From the NCBI GenBank assembly GCA_045535815.1, contig JAZSMJ010000073.1:1-25488 (forward strand): a DNA stretch of 25,488 nt, written 5' to 3'. Below, in pieces: positions 24,600-25,488 of this stretch. Below the pieces are notes generated by a model. It was not told the origin of the DNA. It worked only from the letters and a program-made list of their open reading frames with translations, and ran no database searches. This DNA comes from JAZSMJ01 sp045535815 (GTDB lineage Bacteria; Bacillota; Clostridia; Oscillospirales; CAG-272). The position numbers and the translations under genes are program-made. Numbering within the stretch: position 1 is the first letter of the stretch; each line of letters starts with the position of its first letter.

Positions 24600-24603
24600 A
24601 AAA

Positions 24604-24625
24604 AAGGGCGAGCAATAGTTCGCCC
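24604..24625 (+). other. Spacer hairpin between tRNA-Asp and tRNA-Thr
   Basis: AGGGCGA/TCGCCCT stem with an 8-base loop, followed by GATTTG. It has no proper T run, so it is more likely a processing or weak attenuating hairpin than a full terminator. Confidence 0.55.
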
Positions 24626-24631
24626 TGATTT

Positions 24632-24707
24632 GCTGCTATGGCTCAGGTGGTAGAGCACGTCCTTGGTAAGGACGAGGTCACCAGTTCGAATCTGGTTAGC
24701 AGCTCCA
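24632..24707 (+). tRNA. tRNA-Thr (anticodon GGT)
   Basis: 76 bases with encoded CCA. Acceptor GCTGCTA pairs with TAGCAGC. The anticodon arm GTCCT-TGGTAAG-GAC region reads GGT. Last of the tRNA cluster, just before its terminator. Confidence 0.95.
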
Positions 24708-24710
24708 AAA

Positions 24711-24744
24711 ATCGGCAAGTTTCGAGAGAAGCTTGCCGATTTTT
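24711..24744 (+). terminator. Terminator of the tRNA cluster
   Basis: Perfect 9-bp stem ATCGGCAAG/CTTGCCGAT (24711-24719/24732-24740) followed by TTTT. Confidence 0.92.
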
Positions 24745-24749
24745 ACTTA

Positions 24750-24840
24750 TTACTTCTTCACTATTCACTCTTCACTCATGTCAGGGACGATTTTTGGGAA
24801 GTAATCGGTAAGAGGGAATAGTGAATAGGTTAGGAGTGAA
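24750..24840. repeat. Imperfect inverted repeat in front of the S23-type gene
   Basis: TTCACTATTCACTCTTCACT (from 24757) faces GAATAGTGAATAGGTTAGGA and GTGAA (24815-24839) in inverted order; ATTACTTC and GAAGTAAT form another inverted pair. The core 10-mer is the same as in the queA-miaA element (7343-7352 and 7411-7420). The right arm ends with the ribosome site AGGAG of the S23-type gene. A possible weak end match, AAGTGAAAATTAT, overlaps that gene's stop codon (about 25185-25197). Confidence 0.6.
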
Positions 24841-24844
24841 ATCC

Positions 24845-25189
24845 ATGTCCAGTCCGTTGCTTGATAAATCCAAAATATTTGCGCTGCAGATTATAAAAGT
24901 ATGTAATGCCGTGAAGTCTGCAAAGAGGGAAACTGTATTAACCAACCAGTTGCTGCGTTCGGGAACCAGCATCGGTGCAAATATTCGTGAAGCTTTTTAC
25001 GCGCACAGTCGACCGGATTTTATAGCAAAACTGCAGATTGCTCTAAAAGAATGTTCCGAAAGTGAGTATTGGATCGAGCTTTTGATTGAAAGTGGGTATT
25101 ATGAGGACGATTCGATTCTGAATCAGTGTATAGAATTGAAAAAACTGTTGGTTGCGTCTATAAATACTGCTAAAAACAACGCGAAGTGA
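24845..25189 (+). CDS. Four-helix-bundle protein (S23/23S rRNA intervening-sequence family)
   Basis: 114 residues. The family signature RSGTSIGANIREA (about 38-50) and the following helix KLQIALKECSESEYWIELL are clear. Relatives are encoded in 23S rRNA intervening sequences, and the Avd protein of diversity-generating retroelements has the same fold; most stand-alone copies have no known function. The start ATG at 24845 has AGGAG 8 bases upstream, and that site belongs to the repeat in front of the gene. It follows the tRNA terminator and is closed by its own terminator, so it looks like an independent inserted cassette. No reverse transcriptase is visible. Confidence 0.9.
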   Translation: MSSPLLDKSKIFALQIIKVCNAVKSAKRETVLTNQLLRSGTSIGANIREAFYAHSRPDFIAKLQIALKECSESEYWIELLIESGYYEDDSILNQCIELKKLLVASINTAKNNAK

Positions 25190-25225
25190 AAATTATATGT
25201 ATTGTCTCCGAAAGCATCGTATTCG

Positions 25226-25256
25226 AAAGAGCACGGTGCTTTTTGGTTTTTTCGAG
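25226..25256 (+). terminator. Terminator of the S23-type gene
   Basis: 8-bp stem AAAGAGCA/TGCTTTTT with loop CGG (25226-25233/25237-25244), then a T-rich run (TTGGTTTTTT). It lies 36 bases after the stop codon. Confidence 0.75.
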
Positions 25257-25263
25257 TTTTGTT

Positions 25264-25292
25264 TTGCTTTTTCGCACGAAATGTGGTATGCT
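25264..25292 (+). promoter_or_regulatory. Probable promoter of the right-edge gene
   Basis: -35 TTGCTT (25264-25269), 17-base spacer, -10 TATGCT (25287-25292). It gives a leader of about 100 bases. Confidence 0.5.
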
Positions 25293-25322
25293 CATCATAT
25301 ATTACTATAAAGAAAGAAAAAT

Positions 25323-25373
25323 CTCCTGCGCTTTGGCCGGAGACAACCCGCGCGCACGGCGAAGTATGCGCGC
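25323..25373 (+). other. GC-rich structured leader with two hairpins
   Basis: CTCC/GGAG (25323-25326/25339-25342) forms a small stem, followed by a perfect GCGCGCA/TGCGCGC stem with a 10-base loop (25350-25373). It stands between the probable promoter and the ribosome site of the right-edge gene. I do not recognise a known riboswitch class. Confidence 0.45.
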
Positions 25374-25399
25374 AGAACGAAAAAAAGAGGTTTTGAGAA

Positions 25400-25488
25400 A
25401 TGAAATGTGTAACCGTATTTAACGAAAAATATCTGCGTGACCCGGCGGGGGTCGCGTTTTGCCCGTATCGAATTTGTCCAATTGGCGC
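25400..25488 (+). CDS. Unidentified gene, cut off by right window edge
   Basis: Open frame from the ATG at 25400, with AGAGG 9 bases upstream, to the window end. The 29 visible residues begin MKCVTVFNEKYLRDPAGVAF and then CPYRICPIG, with three cysteines. Too short to identify. The preceding promoter and structured leader support it being a real gene. Confidence 0.6.
   Translation, partial: MKCVTVFNEKYLRDPAGVAFCPYRICPIG

Noticed and set aside
24441..24710. Possible attachment site or integrase-linked island at the tRNA cluster
   Set aside because: No integrase gene and no repeated tRNA 3' end was seen inside the window.
24845..25189. Diversity-generating retroelement accessory gene (avd)
   Set aside because: No reverse transcriptase, template repeat or variable repeat was seen next to it; only the fold family is shared.

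Overview
The window looks like a Gram-positive, low-to-mid GC Clostridia chromosome, probably a gut anaerobe of the Oscillospiraceae/Ruminococcaceae type. The signs are a DivIVA/SepF/YlmH/YggT division cluster, strong GGAGG ribosome sites, TTGACA/TATAAT-type promoters, a lysine riboswitch, a glycyl radical enzyme and Gram-positive style lipoproteins. Family and lineage calls come from reading protein motifs by eye; no database search was run.

Bases 1-8500 (all minus strand): queA and miaA (tRNA modification) lead into a HlyD-like membrane protein, then yggS, sepF, yggT, ylmH, divIVA and ileS, which runs off the left edge just before its KMSKS loop. This is the classic cluster flanking the division genes of Gram-positives, with short gaps or overlaps. 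A palindromic intergenic element (about 7325-7455) sits between queA and miaA.

Bases 8500-11500 (plus strand): a promoter and lysine riboswitch precede dapA, folD and dapB, a lysine/diaminopimelate operon with a folate gene in the middle, closed by a bidirectional terminator.

Bases 11500-22700 (all minus strand): two tandem CapA-family lipoproteins; serC-serA (serine synthesis); azlC-azlD (branched-chain amino acid export), whose consensus promoter lies inside a 19-bp palindrome; a Na/Pi cotransporter with a PhoU tail; a glycyl radical enzyme of unknown substrate with no activase nearby; and a LUD-domain protein with four clustered cysteines.

Bases 22700-25488 (accessory): a small membrane protein; two AT-rich orphan genes that share a duplicated promoter, one of them broken by a 2-base change in an (AT)n tract; tRNA-Trp, tRNA-Asp and tRNA-Thr with promoter and terminator; an S23-type four-helix-bundle gene inside a repeat that shares its core with the queA/miaA element; and the start of an unidentified gene behind a GC-rich structured leader. 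This last part has the most unexplained structure.
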